A stretch of 64,000 bases of DNA from Radiobacillus kanasensis (lineage in GTDB: Bacteria > Bacillota > Bacilli > Bacillales > Amphibacillaceae), in contig NZ_CP088020.1 in NCBI RefSeq assembly GCF_021049245.1, positions 2,486,001-2,550,000 on the forward strand, written 5' to 3'. Both the position numbers and the translations under genes were made by a program. The notes below the pieces were generated by a model. It ran no database searches and had not been told where the DNA came from. It saw only the letters and a list, made by a program, of their open reading frames with translations. How positions within the stretch are numbered: the first letter of the stretch is position 1; every line of letters starts with the position of its first letter. Positions 55,385 to 64,000 of this stretch are shown in pieces.

Positions 55385-55477
55385 CAATTTTCTTGCGCGT
55401 TCTTTATAATTGATGTGTTCTTTATTCTATTAAACCGAACTCCCCATAAACTCACTAGTACTCTTTATGTTGCATAC

Positions 55478-55511
55478 AAAAAAAAGAATGCGAACTCTTA
55501 TGTCCGCACTC
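55478..55511 (-). terminator. Terminator of leuS
   Basis: Minus-strand GAGTGCGGAC/GTTCGCATTC stem (two G-U pairs) with a run of eight U residues. Confidence 0.85.
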
Positions 55512-55531
55512 CTTTTTAATATTAGTGTCAT

Positions 55532-57949
55532 TTAGTTCGCTACAATATTGACAAGCTTACCTGGTACTGCAATTACTTTACGAACAGTTTTTCCATCTAG
55601 CCAATCTTGTACCGATTCATTCTCTAGCGCCTGCTTCTCTAATTCTTCTTTTGAAGCATCTTTTGCAACCATTACTTTTGCTCGAACTTTCCCCATCACT
55701 TGAATCACAATTTCGACTTCATCTTCTACAAGTTTTGCTTCATCATAAGCTGGCCAGGATGCGTAGGAAATAGACTCACTATATCCAAGCTTTTGCCAGA
55801 TCTCTTCTGCTACGTGCGGGGCAACAGGAGAAAGAAGCTTTACAAATCCTTCGGCATATTCTCTAGATATTTCTTCTACCTTATAAGCTTCATTGATAAA
55901 TACCATCATTTGAGAAATACCAGTATTGAATCGTAGATCTTCAAAGTTCTCCGTCACTTTTTTGACGGTTTCATGATAAACCTTTTCTAAGGAATCCGTG
56001 CCTTGCTGTTCCACGATTTTATCTGTCAGTTTCCCTTCATCCGTAACGAAAAGCCTCCAAATACGATCCAAGAACCTTCTGGCACCATCAAGCCCATTCG
56101 TTGACCATGCCACCGCTGCATCAAGCGGTCCCATGAACATTTCGTATAGCCTTAACGTATCCGCACCATGAGTATCAACAATTTCATCAGGGTTGACGAC
56201 ATTTCCTTTTGATTTACTCATTTTCTCGTTATTCTCTCCCAAGATCATACCTTGGTTAAAAAGCTTTTGGAATGGTTCCTTCGTTGGAACAACTCCGATA
56301 TCATATAAGAATTTATGCCAGAATCGAGCATAAAGAAGGTGAAGAACAGCATGTTCAGCTCCTCCAATATACGTGTCAATTGGAAGCCACTTTTTCAATT
56401 TATCTGGATCTGCTAGCTGTTCGGAATTATTCGGATCGATAAAGCGAAGGAAATACCAGCAACTCCCCGCCCACTGTGGCATCGTGTTGGTCTCTCTTCG
56501 ACCTTTCATACCTGTTTCAGGATCTGTAACGTTTACCCAATCCTCAATATTGGCTAACGGAGACTCCCCAGTGCCAGAAGGTTTGATTTCGGTCGTCTTT
56601 GGTAATGTCAATGGAAGCTGTTCTTCTGGAACAGCTGTAGAAGTACCATCTTCCCAGTGAATGACCGGAATAGGTTCCCCCCAATACCGCTGACGACTAA
56701 ATAGCCAGTCGCGAAGACGATAACTTACCTTCTTCTCCCCTTTATTATGTTCTTCTAGCCATCCGATTGCTTTAATAATAGCTTCTTCTTTTCCTAATCC
56801 ATTTAGAAAATCCGAATTAATGTGCGGGCCTTCACCTGTGTAAGCTTCTTCTTCCACATTGCCACCATCTACAACAGCTTTTATAGGAAGTTCAAATTTA
56901 ACAGCGAATTCATAGTCTCTTTCGTCGTGCGCTGGCACAGCCATGATCGCTCCAGAACCGTAACTCATCAAGACATAGTCCGCAACCCATATAGGAAGTT
57001 TTTCCCCATTAATCGGATTTACGGCATAAGCCCCTGTAAACACACCGGATTTTTCTTTGGCCAAATCAGTTCGTTCTAAATCACTCTTCACATTTACTTG
57101 TTTGACATACTCATTCACTTTTTCACGCTGTTCTTCAGAAACAATTTTTTCTACTAGTGAATGTTCAGGGGCAAGAACGGCATAAGTTGCTCCAAATAAA
57201 GTATCCGGTCTAGTCGTAAATACAGTAAACGATTCGTCCATTCCATCAATTCCGAAATGAACCTCCGCACCTTCCGAACGACCAATCCAGTTTCGTTGCA
57301 TGTCCTTAATGCTTTCTGGCCAATCTAAATCTTCTAGGTCTTCCAGCAAACGATCCGCATATGCAGTGATCTTAAGCATCCATTGCTTCATTGGTCTGCG
57401 CTCTACCGGATGCCCGCCACGCTCACTTTTCCCATCAATAACTTCTTCGTTAGCAAGCACAGTACCAAGTGCTGGACACCAGTTTACCGGCACTTCATCG
57501 ATGTATGCTAATCCTTTTTCATAAAGTTTTAGAAAGATCCATTGTGTCCATTTATAATAATTCGGATCCGTCGTATTAATTTCACGATCCCAATCATAAG
57601 AAAAGCCTAATTCTTGGATTTGTCTTCTAAACGTATTAATATTCTTCTTCGTAAATTCCGCAGGGTCATTCCCTGTATCCAATGCATATTGTTCCGCAGG
57701 CAGTCCAAAAGCGTCCCAACCCATTGGATGTAAAACTTCATACCCTTGCATTCGTTTCATTCTCGCTACAATATCTGTAGCTGTGTAGCCTTCGGGATGA
57801 CCTACGTGCAGGCCAGCACCAGATGGATATGGAAACATATCTAGAATATAGAACTTTTCTTTATTCGTATCCGTGTTCGTTTTAAACGTTTTGTTATCCA
57901 GCCAAAAATCTCGCCACTTTTTTTCAATTTTATGATGGTTAAATGACAT
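55532..57949 (-). CDS. leuS: Leucyl-tRNA synthetase
   Basis: An 805-residue class I synthetase. The HIGH motif reads HVGH (48-51) after YPSGAGL, and KMSKS is intact in [12 protein letters not shown]. The CP1 editing domain contains [12 protein letters not shown]. It charges tRNA-Leu. The start at 57949 follows AGGAGGC; a longer frame upstream is the T-box leader side. Regulated by the T-box element at 57950-58357. Confidence 0.97.
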   Translation of the reverse strand: MSFNHHKIEKKWRDFWLDNKTFKTNTDTNKEKFYILDMFPYPSGAGLHVGHPEGYTATDIVARMKRMQGYEVLHPMGWDAFGLPAEQYALDTGNDPAEFTKKNINTFRRQIQELGFSYDWDREINTTDPNYYKWTQWIFLKLYEKGLAYIDEVPVNWCPALGTVLANEEVIDGKSERGGHPVERRPMKQWMLKITAYADRLLEDLEDLDWPESIKDMQRNWIGRSEGAEVHFGIDGMDESFTVFTTRPDTLFGATYAVLAPEHSLVEKIVSEEQREKVNEYVKQVNVKSDLERTDLAKEKSGVFTGAYAVNPINGEKLPIWVADYVLMSYGSGAIMAVPAHDERDYEFAVKFELPIKAVVDGGNVEEEAYTGEGPHINSDFLNGLGKEEAIIKAIGWLEEHNKGEKKVSYRLRDWLFSRQRYWGEPIPVIHWEDGTSTAVPEEQLPLTLPKTTEIKPSGTGESPLANIEDWVNVTDPETGMKGRRETNTMPQWAGSCWYFLRFIDPNNSEQLADPDKLKKWLPIDTYIGGAEHAVLHLLYARFWHKFLYDIGVVPTKEPFQKLFNQGMILGENNEKMSKSKGNVVNPDEIVDTHGADTLRLYEMFMGPLDAAVAWSTNGLDGARRFLDRIWRLFVTDEGKLTDKIVEQQGTDSLEKVYHETVKKVTENFEDLRFNTGISQMMVFINEAYKVEEISREYAEGFVKLLSPVAPHVAEEIWQKLGYSESISYASWPAYDEAKLVEDEVEIVIQVMGKVRAKVMVAKDASKEELEKQALENESVQDWLDGKTVRKVIAVPGKLVNIVAN

Positions 57950-58111
57950 AGGTTTAGCCTCCTGTTCTTCATTAAACTGTTTCGTATTCTCGGACGAATA
58001 TGGCATGGGAGCGACTATACCGTTCTGAATGTATTAAAAAAACTCGACATTCACTCATGTGTTAGTACGTGCCGTAGTTTTTCTAATACCTACCTAAAAT
58101 ACTTTAATAGT

Positions 58112-58357
58112 ATAAAAAAATCCCCCATCCCATATCGAAATATGGGACGAGAGATTATTCCCGCGGTACCACCCAACTTAGCGCAACGCGCCCGCTCAAC
58201 TCCTTAACGCGGAGGACGGCAAAGATTACTATTTTCATCCTTGCAACATCAAAGGTGAGTTCATAAAGTTCAGGGGCTACTTTCACCGACCGTAACCTCT
58301 CTATATTCCTGATGACTTTATTACTATTCCTTTTCTTCGTCGTTCAACAGTTATTGT
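58112..58357 (-). promoter_or_regulatory. Leucine T-box riboswitch
   Basis: The leader contains the T-box sequence GGGTGGTACCGCGGG (about 58160-58174), the tRNA-acceptor pairing bulge, and a terminator CCCATATTTCGATATGGG with seven U residues (58114-58147). In the stem I region GAACTCACC offers CTC, a Leu codon, as specifier. Uncharged tRNA-Leu would stabilise the antiterminator and turn on leuS. Confidence 0.92.
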
Positions 58358-58363
58358 ATAGGT

Positions 58364-58392
58364 ATTGTAATGAAAGCTCCTTTTTTTGTCAA
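58364..58392 (-). promoter_or_regulatory. leuS promoter
   Basis: Minus strand TTGACA (58392-58387), 17 bases, TACAAT (58369-58364), reading into the T-box leader. Confidence 0.85.
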
Positions 58393-58405
58393 GGAAGGGA
58401 ACAAC

Positions 58406-60055
58406 CTACAGATTAAACTTACCTACTTCTTCATTTAATCGGTCCGTCATTTCTCTCATTTCCGTCACTTTCTCTACCATATGTTTGAACGCTTTCAACT
58501 GTTCTTCTGTCGAAGCTGAAATTTCCTCATTACCAGCAGCCGTTTCTTCTACCACAGCACTTATACTTTCAACATTCGTTAGAACTTTTTCACCTAAATC
58601 CTTAGAATGGTCAACGCCCGTAGATAGTTCAAGCAGCTTAGAGGTGATATCTTCTACTTTTTGTTTAATATTTTGGAAAGCCGTAGTCGTTGTTCCCATG
58701 GACTCCTGTTCTTTTTCGGCGATAGCAACCCCTTGTGATACGGAATTCGATATTTCTGCGATTCCGGATTCTATAGAGGTAACCATTTCAAAAATGTAAC
58801 TCGTAGCTTTGGAGGATTCTTCTGCGAGCTTTCGAACTTCCTCGGCAACTACTGCAAATCCTTTTCCTGCTTCGCCAGCTCTTGCTGCTTCAATCGCAGC
58901 ATTTAATGCTAACAAATTCGTTTGGGCCGCAATGTCCGAAACCGACTTTGCCATTTCTTCAATTTGTTTCGTGTAGCCTACAAACGTTTGAGTCGCTTGT
59001 TCAATCTGTTTCGTTGTATTGGAATTATCTTCGATTAAACTACGTTGCACTTCAATTGCTTCTTGGCCAGTTTGAATAGCTTCCATGACGCTGGTACCAT
59101 GCTCCACAGATTGTTTGGCAAAATCTACGTTTTTCGTGAATTCTGAATCCATATCCTGAATCAAGGAAACAGCATCTTGTAAGTCCTCAGAGATAGATTG
59201 TGTACCAGAAGACAATTCATCTGTTGATACGGCAATTTGATTACTCACATCTGTTAGATAAACATTATCCTTCTCTAAGCCAACTGCAAACTGCTCCACT
59301 TCCTTACTCACTGTTTTCACAGAAGAGATTAAGCCGCTAAGTTGTTCTACCATTTGAGTAAATGCGTCATTTAATGCTCCAAGTTCATCTTTCGCTTTAT
59401 AACGAATTGGTTCCACTTGGAGATTTCCATTTGCAATCTGATGTGCATTTTCCGATAGTTTTCGTAAAGAACCACTGATAGAATTGGTGATTTTTAGAGA
59501 GAAAACAGAAGCAATAGCAATCAACACAACCGTACTAATAACAGCGGAGAGAATGACGTATTGAATTCTTCCATCCAGATCATCTAACGCTTTTTCATAT
59601 AACGCTTCCGAAGCCATATTAAATTTATACGTATCATTAAGAATTCCATCGATACGAATCGATTGTCTTTTTGCTTCTGCTAAGTTTTTCTGATTTAAAG
59701 CATTTTCCGTTGCTTTTGTTAATTCTTCAAACTTAATAGCAGCCCTCTCGATATACTCATAACTACTCTTCCCTTTTGAGGACTTTTCTAATTTCTCCAG
59801 CAAAGCGGTACTTTGCTCGATATTTTGTTTCGCCTCTTCTTTAAGAGCATCCGTTCCAGAAAAAGAAAAATTACTTAAACTCTGTTTTAAACTGTTCAAG
59901 TCAGAGTCTAATTTCTGCACGTCGATTAATGTGGTTACTTCATCCTGACTCGAGGATTGAATGTTCAGCATATTATAAATAATAAATGCGACAATAAGAC
60001 TTGATATAAGTAAAATTCCTAAAGAATTAATCAGAAGTTTTTTCTTTATATTCAT
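58406..60055 (-). CDS. Methyl-accepting chemotaxis protein
   Basis: A 549-residue chemoreceptor: TM1 (about 7-27), extracellular four-helix sensor (30-165), TM2 (168-190), HAMP (190-245), signalling domain with the tip [39 protein letters not shown]. It lacks the acidic tail of the other MCP. It lies 20 bases after the BMP-family lipoprotein gene, so the two are one operon. Confidence 0.93.
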   Translation of the reverse strand: MNIKKKLLINSLGILLISSLIVAFIIYNMLNIQSSSQDEVTTLIDVQKLDSDLNSLKQSLSNFSFSGTDALKEEAKQNIEQSTALLEKLEKSSKGKSSYEYIERAAIKFEELTKATENALNQKNLAEAKRQSIRIDGILNDTYKFNMASEALYEKALDDLDGRIQYVILSAVISTVVLIAIASVFSLKITNSISGSLRKLSENAHQIANGNLQVEPIRYKAKDELGALNDAFTQMVEQLSGLISSVKTVSKEVEQFAVGLEKDNVYLTDVSNQIAVSTDELSSGTQSISEDLQDAVSLIQDMDSEFTKNVDFAKQSVEHGTSVMEAIQTGQEAIEVQRSLIEDNSNTTKQIEQATQTFVGYTKQIEEMAKSVSDIAAQTNLLALNAAIEAARAGEAGKGFAVVAEEVRKLAEESSKATSYIFEMVTSIESGIAEISNSVSQGVAIAEKEQESMGTTTTAFQNIKQKVEDITSKLLELSTGVDHSKDLGEKVLTNVESISAVVEETAAGNEEISASTEEQLKAFKHMVEKVTEMREMTDRLNEEVGKFNL

Positions 60056-60075
60056 TGATGCATCCCCCCTAGCTG

Positions 60076-61038
60076 TTAGTCTGCAAATTGCTGACTAGCT
60101 TTTTCAATTTGTTCTAATTGTTCCTCCGAATATTGGACAACGCGTAATGGCGCTAGACCGACCCCTTCATCTTGGATTCCGAATTCGATATGACCATCAG
60201 GAACCTTTCCGTCTTTTACTAGATCCGAGGCCAGTTGGAAAACCGCGACATCAATTTTCTTTAAAACAGAAGTAATGACCGCCTTTTCCGCATAAAAATA
60301 TTGATCAGAATCTACTCCAATTGCATATATCCCTTGTGTCTGTGCTTGCTTAAGTACACCTACACCTGTAAAACCTGCAGCCGCAAACAATACATCTGCC
60401 TTTTTAGCAATCATATCTTGAGCTATAGAACCGCCGAGCTTGTCATCGCCGTATGTACCAGCGTACTCGACTAAAACGTTAATCGAAGGATTGATGGATT
60501 TAGCACCTTCTGTAAATCCATCTGCAAAAGCGTTAATGAGAGGCACATCTTCTCCACCTATAAACCCGATCGTGTTAGATTTCGAGGTTAACGCAGCTAC
60601 TACTCCCGCAAGATAACTCCCTTGATCGGATTTGAACGTGATGGAGGTTACATTTTTCAGTTCCGAAACGGAATCTATAATGACAAATTGTTTTTTCGGA
60701 TATTTCTTTGCTACTTTTTCTAAATCCTCTTGAACCATATATCCGAGACCAATAATCACATCATTGTCATTTTTAACGAGTTCCTCTAATCCCTTTTCAT
60801 AGGTCTCTGTTTCACTTAGTTCTCGATAGTCGAACACTATATTAAGTTCGTTACGAGCTTTGATAAGACCTTGAAAAGCGGAGTCACTAAAGGATTGATC
60901 ACCTAGACCTACATCTGACAACATAACACCTATTTTTACTTTGTCATCCATCTTGCTTTCTGCTTGTTCATTTGCACAACCTGTTAAGACAAGTATAAAT
61001 GTAATCATCAGGATGCAAACCGTTCTCTTGTTGAACAT
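60076..61038 (-). CDS. BMP-family substrate-binding lipoprotein (Med-like)
   Basis: A 320-residue lipoprotein. The lipobox LVLTGC gives lipidated Cys21. The mature part has [55 protein letters not shown] and [18 protein letters not shown], typical of Bmp/Med proteins that bind nucleosides. No ABC permease or ATPase genes are adjacent. Because it is paired with an MCP, it may act as an extracellular ligand-binding partner of the chemoreceptor. A CCGATA block upstream may be a sigma-D -10. Confidence 0.88.
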   Translation of the reverse strand: MFNKRTVCILMITFILVLTGCANEQAESKMDDKVKIGVMLSDVGLGDQSFSDSAFQGLIKARNELNIVFDYRELSETETYEKGLEELVKNDNDVIIGLGYMVQEDLEKVAKKYPKKQFVIIDSVSELKNVTSITFKSDQGSYLAGVVAALTSKSNTIGFIGGEDVPLINAFADGFTEGAKSINPSINVLVEYAGTYGDDKLGGSIAQDMIAKKADVLFAAAGFTGVGVLKQAQTQGIYAIGVDSDQYFYAEKAVITSVLKKIDVAVFQLASDLVKDGKVPDGHIEFGIQDEGVGLAPLRVVQYSEEQLEQIEKASQQFAD

Positions 61039-61139
61039 ATACCATTCCCCTTTTTTTAGAGTTCTCCCCTTTTATCGGATATTAATTTTAAAAATGAATA
61101 AAAATAACGAAGACAGAATATTCCTCTTTTTCCCACAAA

Positions 61140-61170
61140 ATAATAACCTTGCCCGTTTTGGACAAGGTTA
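61140..61170 (-). terminator. Terminator of ytzC
   Basis: AACCTTG-CC/GG-CAAGGTT stem with U-rich minus-strand tail ATTATTTT. Confidence 0.75.
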
Positions 61171-61176
61171 ACTTCA

Positions 61177-61461
61177 TTAATCCGTAAAATGTGTCGTATC
61201 CACACGATCCAAAATCATGTCATTCATATATTGACTGACACGGAGATGAATACGGTGGAGTCGATCGCGTTGCTCGTGGCTAGCACTATTCATCATGTTT
61301 TGGATCTCCTGCTCTATTTCGCCTAAGTTTCGTTGTGCCTCCGTATAGGACTCGTCTATGTGGAAGCCGTTTCGGTTGGTAATGTCTAATTCTTTTTCAG
61401 CTTGATCTATACATTGGTTGGCTTTTGAAATAAGTTGATCAATGGATTCTCTATTTGCCAC
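61177..61461 (-). CDS. ytzC: DUF2524 protein YtzC
   Basis: A 94-residue helical protein of the YtzC/DUF2524 type (SIDQLISKANQCIDQAEKEL, REQDRLHRIHLRVSQYMND-like end). The start is GTG at 61461 (MANRES), seven bases after GAGGTG. Located next to ytqB as in B. subtilis. Function unknown. Confidence 0.8.
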   Translation of the reverse strand: MANRESIDQLISKANQCIDQAEKELDITNRNGFHIDESYTEAQRNLGEIEQEIQNMMNSASHEQRDRLHRIHLRVSQYMNDMILDRVDTTHFTD

Positions 61462-61581
61462 AATCATCACCTCGCTCCTAATTTGGACCTTTGTCGGGGA
61501 ACCTATGCGTGGAAGATGTTGTGCAAGTGATAGGATGTTGATTTAAAATAGAGAAATGAACAACTTAAAGGAGAATGCACC

Positions 61582-62145
61582 ATGCTAATGAAAATCCTTC
61601 CATTTGCCCACCGTCTCTTGAAGGAATCTGTCCATGAGGGAGACGTCGTCGTAGATGCGACTTGCGGAAAAGGAAACGACACCTTGTTTTTAAGTCAACT
61701 CGTACAAAAAAAGGGACATGTATTTGCTTTTGATATTCAAGAGGCTGCCATTCACCAAACACGTAGATTGCTTCAGCAGCATGAAGTAGATCACGCCACT
61801 TTAATCCTAGATAGCCATGCACAAATCAATCACCATTTACCAGGTAATACGTTGCTCGGAGGAGCCATTTTTAATTTAGGTTATCTTCCTGGTAGTGATA
61901 AACAGCAGATTACAAAGCCAGAAAGTACGATTCAAGCAATGGAGAAAATCCTAGAAAGACTTCGAGTTCATGCTCTTCTTGTCATCGTCGTGTACTCAGG
62001 TCATCCAGGTGGAAAAGAAGAAAAAGAGGTGGTTCTCAGCTTCGTGACCGCTCTCGATCAAAAGCAATTCGCTGTATTACAGTATGGGTTTATTAACCAA
62101 CAAAATAATCCTCCATTCGTCCTTGCGATAGAGAAACTAAAATGA
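61582..62145 (+). CDS. ytqB: SAM-dependent rRNA methyltransferase-like YtqB
   Basis: A 187-residue methyltransferase: DVVVDATCGKGNDTLFLSQL (SAM loop), GHVFAFDIQEAAI, GAIFNLGYLPGSDK, VVYSGHPGG. Matches YtqB, for which tRNA wobble-type mnm5-forming methyl transfer has been proposed in recent literature for some homologues; I do not rely on it. AAGGAGAATG precedes the ATG. Confidence 0.85.
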   Translation: MLMKILPFAHRLLKESVHEGDVVVDATCGKGNDTLFLSQLVQKKGHVFAFDIQEAAIHQTRRLLQQHEVDHATLILDSHAQINHHLPGNTLLGGAIFNLGYLPGSDKQQITKPESTIQAMEKILERLRVHALLVIVVYSGHPGGKEEKEVVLSFVTALDQKQFAVLQYGFINQQNNPPFVLAIEKLK

Positions 62146-62502
62146 GGTCGGGCTTAGACTCGTCAGAATTCAGTCCATTTTCTAAAATAGCGGACTAGAT
62201 GCCCCGCAAAAAAACATAGGGGCAATGGACCTCAGTTGCGCTATTTCTGCTTTTATTCAGAATTGGGGCTTCTTGTGGACATGAGATCCTTTATTTACTC
62301 CTCCGTCGACCAAGTTACATAATTTTAGCTGATTGAGCGGAACTGGTGTCCGGCCAGAGCCTCAAACCGTTGATTGTCGCATTTATCGGATAAATTCATA
62401 GACGCAGCATAAAGAAAAAATCCGAACTTATTCAAATTCTTATTAAAGAATTTCGAACCATAGTTCGGATTCTAATACGAACATTGTTTCCAGCCTTACT
62501 TC
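62146..62502. repeat. Intergenic foldback element, partly shared with 26.1-27.2 kb
   Basis: No gene. An imperfect foldback at about 62165-62270 includes TGCCCC/GGGGCA and CTAAAATAGCG/GCGCTATTT. The right part (62413-62473) is a hairpin AATCCGAACT/AGTTCGGATT preceded by CGCATTTAT, closely similar to 27091-27146. Confidence 0.6.
62413..62473 (-). terminator. Terminator of ytpB
   Basis: Minus-strand AATCCGAACT/AGTTCGGATT stem with inner AATTC/GAATT-type pairing, then TTTTTTCTTT. Confidence 0.7.
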
Positions 62503-63576
62503 TTACATTGAACGCATTTTCAACCGGTTATACATTTTGACGTTATAGTGAAAAAAAGAAGACCGAAGCCCACTTGCTCTTAGCAATCGCTTCGTCATTT
62601 GCTTCCCACTGGCAAGCTTTTTGACTTTTGGATCAGCTAAATACAGACCTACCAATCCTGTGTGCACCATTTCATGAAATCGTTTATTCGGCAAACTCTG
62701 GACGTGCTTATTCGTTTCTACTATAAAGTGTAAAAAGCGTTGTTCCATATTTTCTAAGCTTTCGTAATAACTACAAAAATTTAAATCGCCTTCCTGTTCA
62801 TCTTCTTGCTGATCGATATAATAATCCAATAATATATGAAGGCCTTGCATATACGGAAAATAGCTTTCATAAACCTCTTTTGCAAGGGAAGCCGTTATCT
62901 GTCCTCCCATGGCATAGGAAACAAGACAAAAGATTCCTAACGTGGATCCACTACATGCCGAAAATTCATACCAGCTCAACCCAGGGTGCTTGTCCTTTTC
63001 TTGGCGAAACCACTCCTCTAATCGCGATACCCTTTCTTCTATTCGGACGTGTTTATGTACTTGCAAGTCACCATATAACGTTTCCAATTCCAACAAGTAA
63101 GGTTGAATCACAGATAAACCTGGAATTTCGGCTAAGCTTTTTTGACATGTCTTCACTAAATCCCTTAGATATCCATCATCCTTTTGTTCCTTCCGTAAAG
63201 CATAATAATTCTGAATTTCATTAGCAGGTGATAAGGCATCTGCCATCGATTGATGCAGAAGGGTGAAGTCATCTGGATCTAATGATGTACTCCGATCACA
63301 CAAATTATCTAAGTAATCACTAATGGTTTGATAGGCTACGATAAACGTAATCGCTTCTTTCCATTTCGGACCTGCAAGCATACTGAAAACAGCCCCACCT
63401 TGACAGTGAAATCGTTTCGATGCAATACTCGCCTGTGCTTGATGACTTAGTTCTTTATTAGGGATTTTTTGTGCTCGTTCGTTCCAATATTGAAGCTCTT
63501 TGTCTACAACTGGAAAAATATCTTGAAAAACCATTTTCATTAGTTTAAAGGATGATTTCGGAACTGAATAGCTCAA
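62503..63576 (-). CDS. ytpB: Tetraprenyl-beta-curcumene synthase YtpB
   Basis: A 357-residue large-terpene cyclase that converts tetraprenyl diphosphate to tetraprenyl-beta-curcumene in B. subtilis. Visible are FHCQGGAVFSMLAG, the Asp-rich SDYLDNLCDR and LLDYYIDQQEDE. The start is a TTG at 63576 after GGAGG; the longer open frame upstream is not supported by a ribosome site. The product probably enters sesquarterpene membrane lipids. Confidence 0.9.
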   Translation of the reverse strand: MSYSVPKSSFKLMKMVFQDIFPVVDKELQYWNERAQKIPNKELSHQAQASIASKRFHCQGGAVFSMLAGPKWKEAITFIVAYQTISDYLDNLCDRSTSLDPDDFTLLHQSMADALSPANEIQNYYALRKEQKDDGYLRDLVKTCQKSLAEIPGLSVIQPYLLELETLYGDLQVHKHVRIEERVSRLEEWFRQEKDKHPGLSWYEFSACSGSTLGIFCLVSYAMGGQITASLAKEVYESYFPYMQGLHILLDYYIDQQEDEQEGDLNFCSYYESLENMEQRFLHFIVETNKHVQSLPNKRFHEMVHTGLVGLYLADPKVKKLASGKQMTKRLLRASGLRSSFFHYNVKMYNRLKMRSM

Positions 63577-63673
63577 TTTTGCTCCTCCATTTCTTGGCGT
63601 CCACACCTTTAGCCTATTCATAAAGATTATGGTACTATTCATTATATCACCACAAATGGAAGGTGGATTTCAA

Positions 63674-64000
63674 ATGATATACGAATATAAAGGAAAAAAA
63701 CCTGAGCTCCATGAAACAGCCTATGTCTCAGAGGACGTTGTTTTAACTGGAGATATTACGGTGGAAGAGGAAGCTAGCATCTGGTTTAAAACCGTTATTA
63801 GAGGAGACGTGGCACCAGTACATATTGGAAAACGTTCCAACGTACAAGACTTAAGTTTGATTCACCAATCACCAGTCATGCCAGTCATCATTGAAGACGA
63901 TGTTGTCATTGGTCACCAAGTTACCCTTCATTCTGCTGTTATCCGAAAAGGGGCTCTAGTAGGGATGGGGACAATCGTTTTAGATGGTGCTGAAGTAGGT
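63674..64000 (+). CDS. ytoA: Gamma-carbonic-anhydrase-like protein YtoA (partial)
   Basis: The first 109 codons of a left-handed beta-helix protein: hexapeptide repeats begin at ITVEEEASIWFKTVIRGDVA and continue through VIGHQVTLHSAVIRKGALVG. H-x4-H zinc residues of the family are visible (GHQVTLH). GGAAGGTGG precedes the ATG. It runs off the right edge and is divergent from ytpB; the ytpA gene found between them in B. subtilis is absent. Confidence 0.88.
   Translation, partial: MIYEYKGKKPELHETAYVSEDVVLTGDITVEEEASIWFKTVIRGDVAPVHIGKRSNVQDLSLIHQSPVMPVIIEDDVVIGHQVTLHSAVIRKGALVGMGTIVLDGAEVG

Overview
The window looks like a chromosomal segment of a low-GC Gram-positive bacterium of the family Bacillaceae. 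The gene order ytpQ-ytpP-ytoP-ytzB-trmB-ytzH-ytmP-ytlQ-ytlP-ytzE-ytzG-ytgP-ytfP, then leuS, ytzC, ytqB, ytpB and ytoA, is the one I recall from Bacillus subtilis. Ribosome binding sites, vegetative promoters and the leuS T-box are also typical of Bacillus relatives. Genus was not assigned.

Positions 1-25,230 are the right-hand part of a cos/HK97-type siphophage prophage; its left end lies outside the window. Reading leftward from the integrase there is a plus-strand lysogeny module (XRE repressor, ImmA-type protease, tyrosine integrase). A divergent minus-strand early operon follows: Cro-like protein, small proteins, a replication-terminator-like protein, SbcC-like ATPase, Sak4-like ATPase, DUF669 protein, helicase and primase/helicase. 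Then come an iteron array that may be the phage origin, MazG-like and RusA proteins, and a RinA/ArpU-like late regulator. After a strong terminator come accessory genes and the packaging/head module (HNH, TerS, TerL, portal, protease). Plus-strand 'moron' genes interrupt the operon at 6.9, 9.8 and 13.7 kb. The 9.8 kb gene has a LexA-type box inside its promoter. A cassette at 5.2-7.8 kb (4-TM membrane protein, 302-aa protein, divergent 217-aa protein) is bracketed by two nearly identical terminator repeats.

Positions 25.2-35.4 kb are mainly core genes (ytpQ, ytpP, ytoP, ytzB, trmB), with a PfoR/EIIC-like membrane protein, a chemoreceptor with an acidic tail, and a 1-kb composite inverted repeat at 26.1-27.2 kb. 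From 35.5 to 39.9 kb an accessory island separates trmB from ytzH. It carries a TetR-controlled hydrolase/methyltransferase operon, decayed gene fragments, and inverted copies of a 22-bp repeat at its two edges. At 41.1-43.1 kb a TnpA-less IS200/IS605-like element encodes a 572-aa TnpB-related protein. That protein has no zinc ribbon, has His where RuvC-III Asp is expected, and its gene has a consensus LexA box in its promoter. This is the most unusual item in the window.

Positions 43-50 kb return to core genes. A complete minus-strand rRNA operon (16S-23S-5S, no tRNA) occupies 50.0-55.4 kb and has a dispersed repeat in its 23S-5S spacer. It is followed by leuS with its T-box, a chemoreceptor paired with a BMP-family lipoprotein, ytzC, ytqB, ytpB and the start of ytoA. 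All function calls are from reading the sequence; no database search was run.
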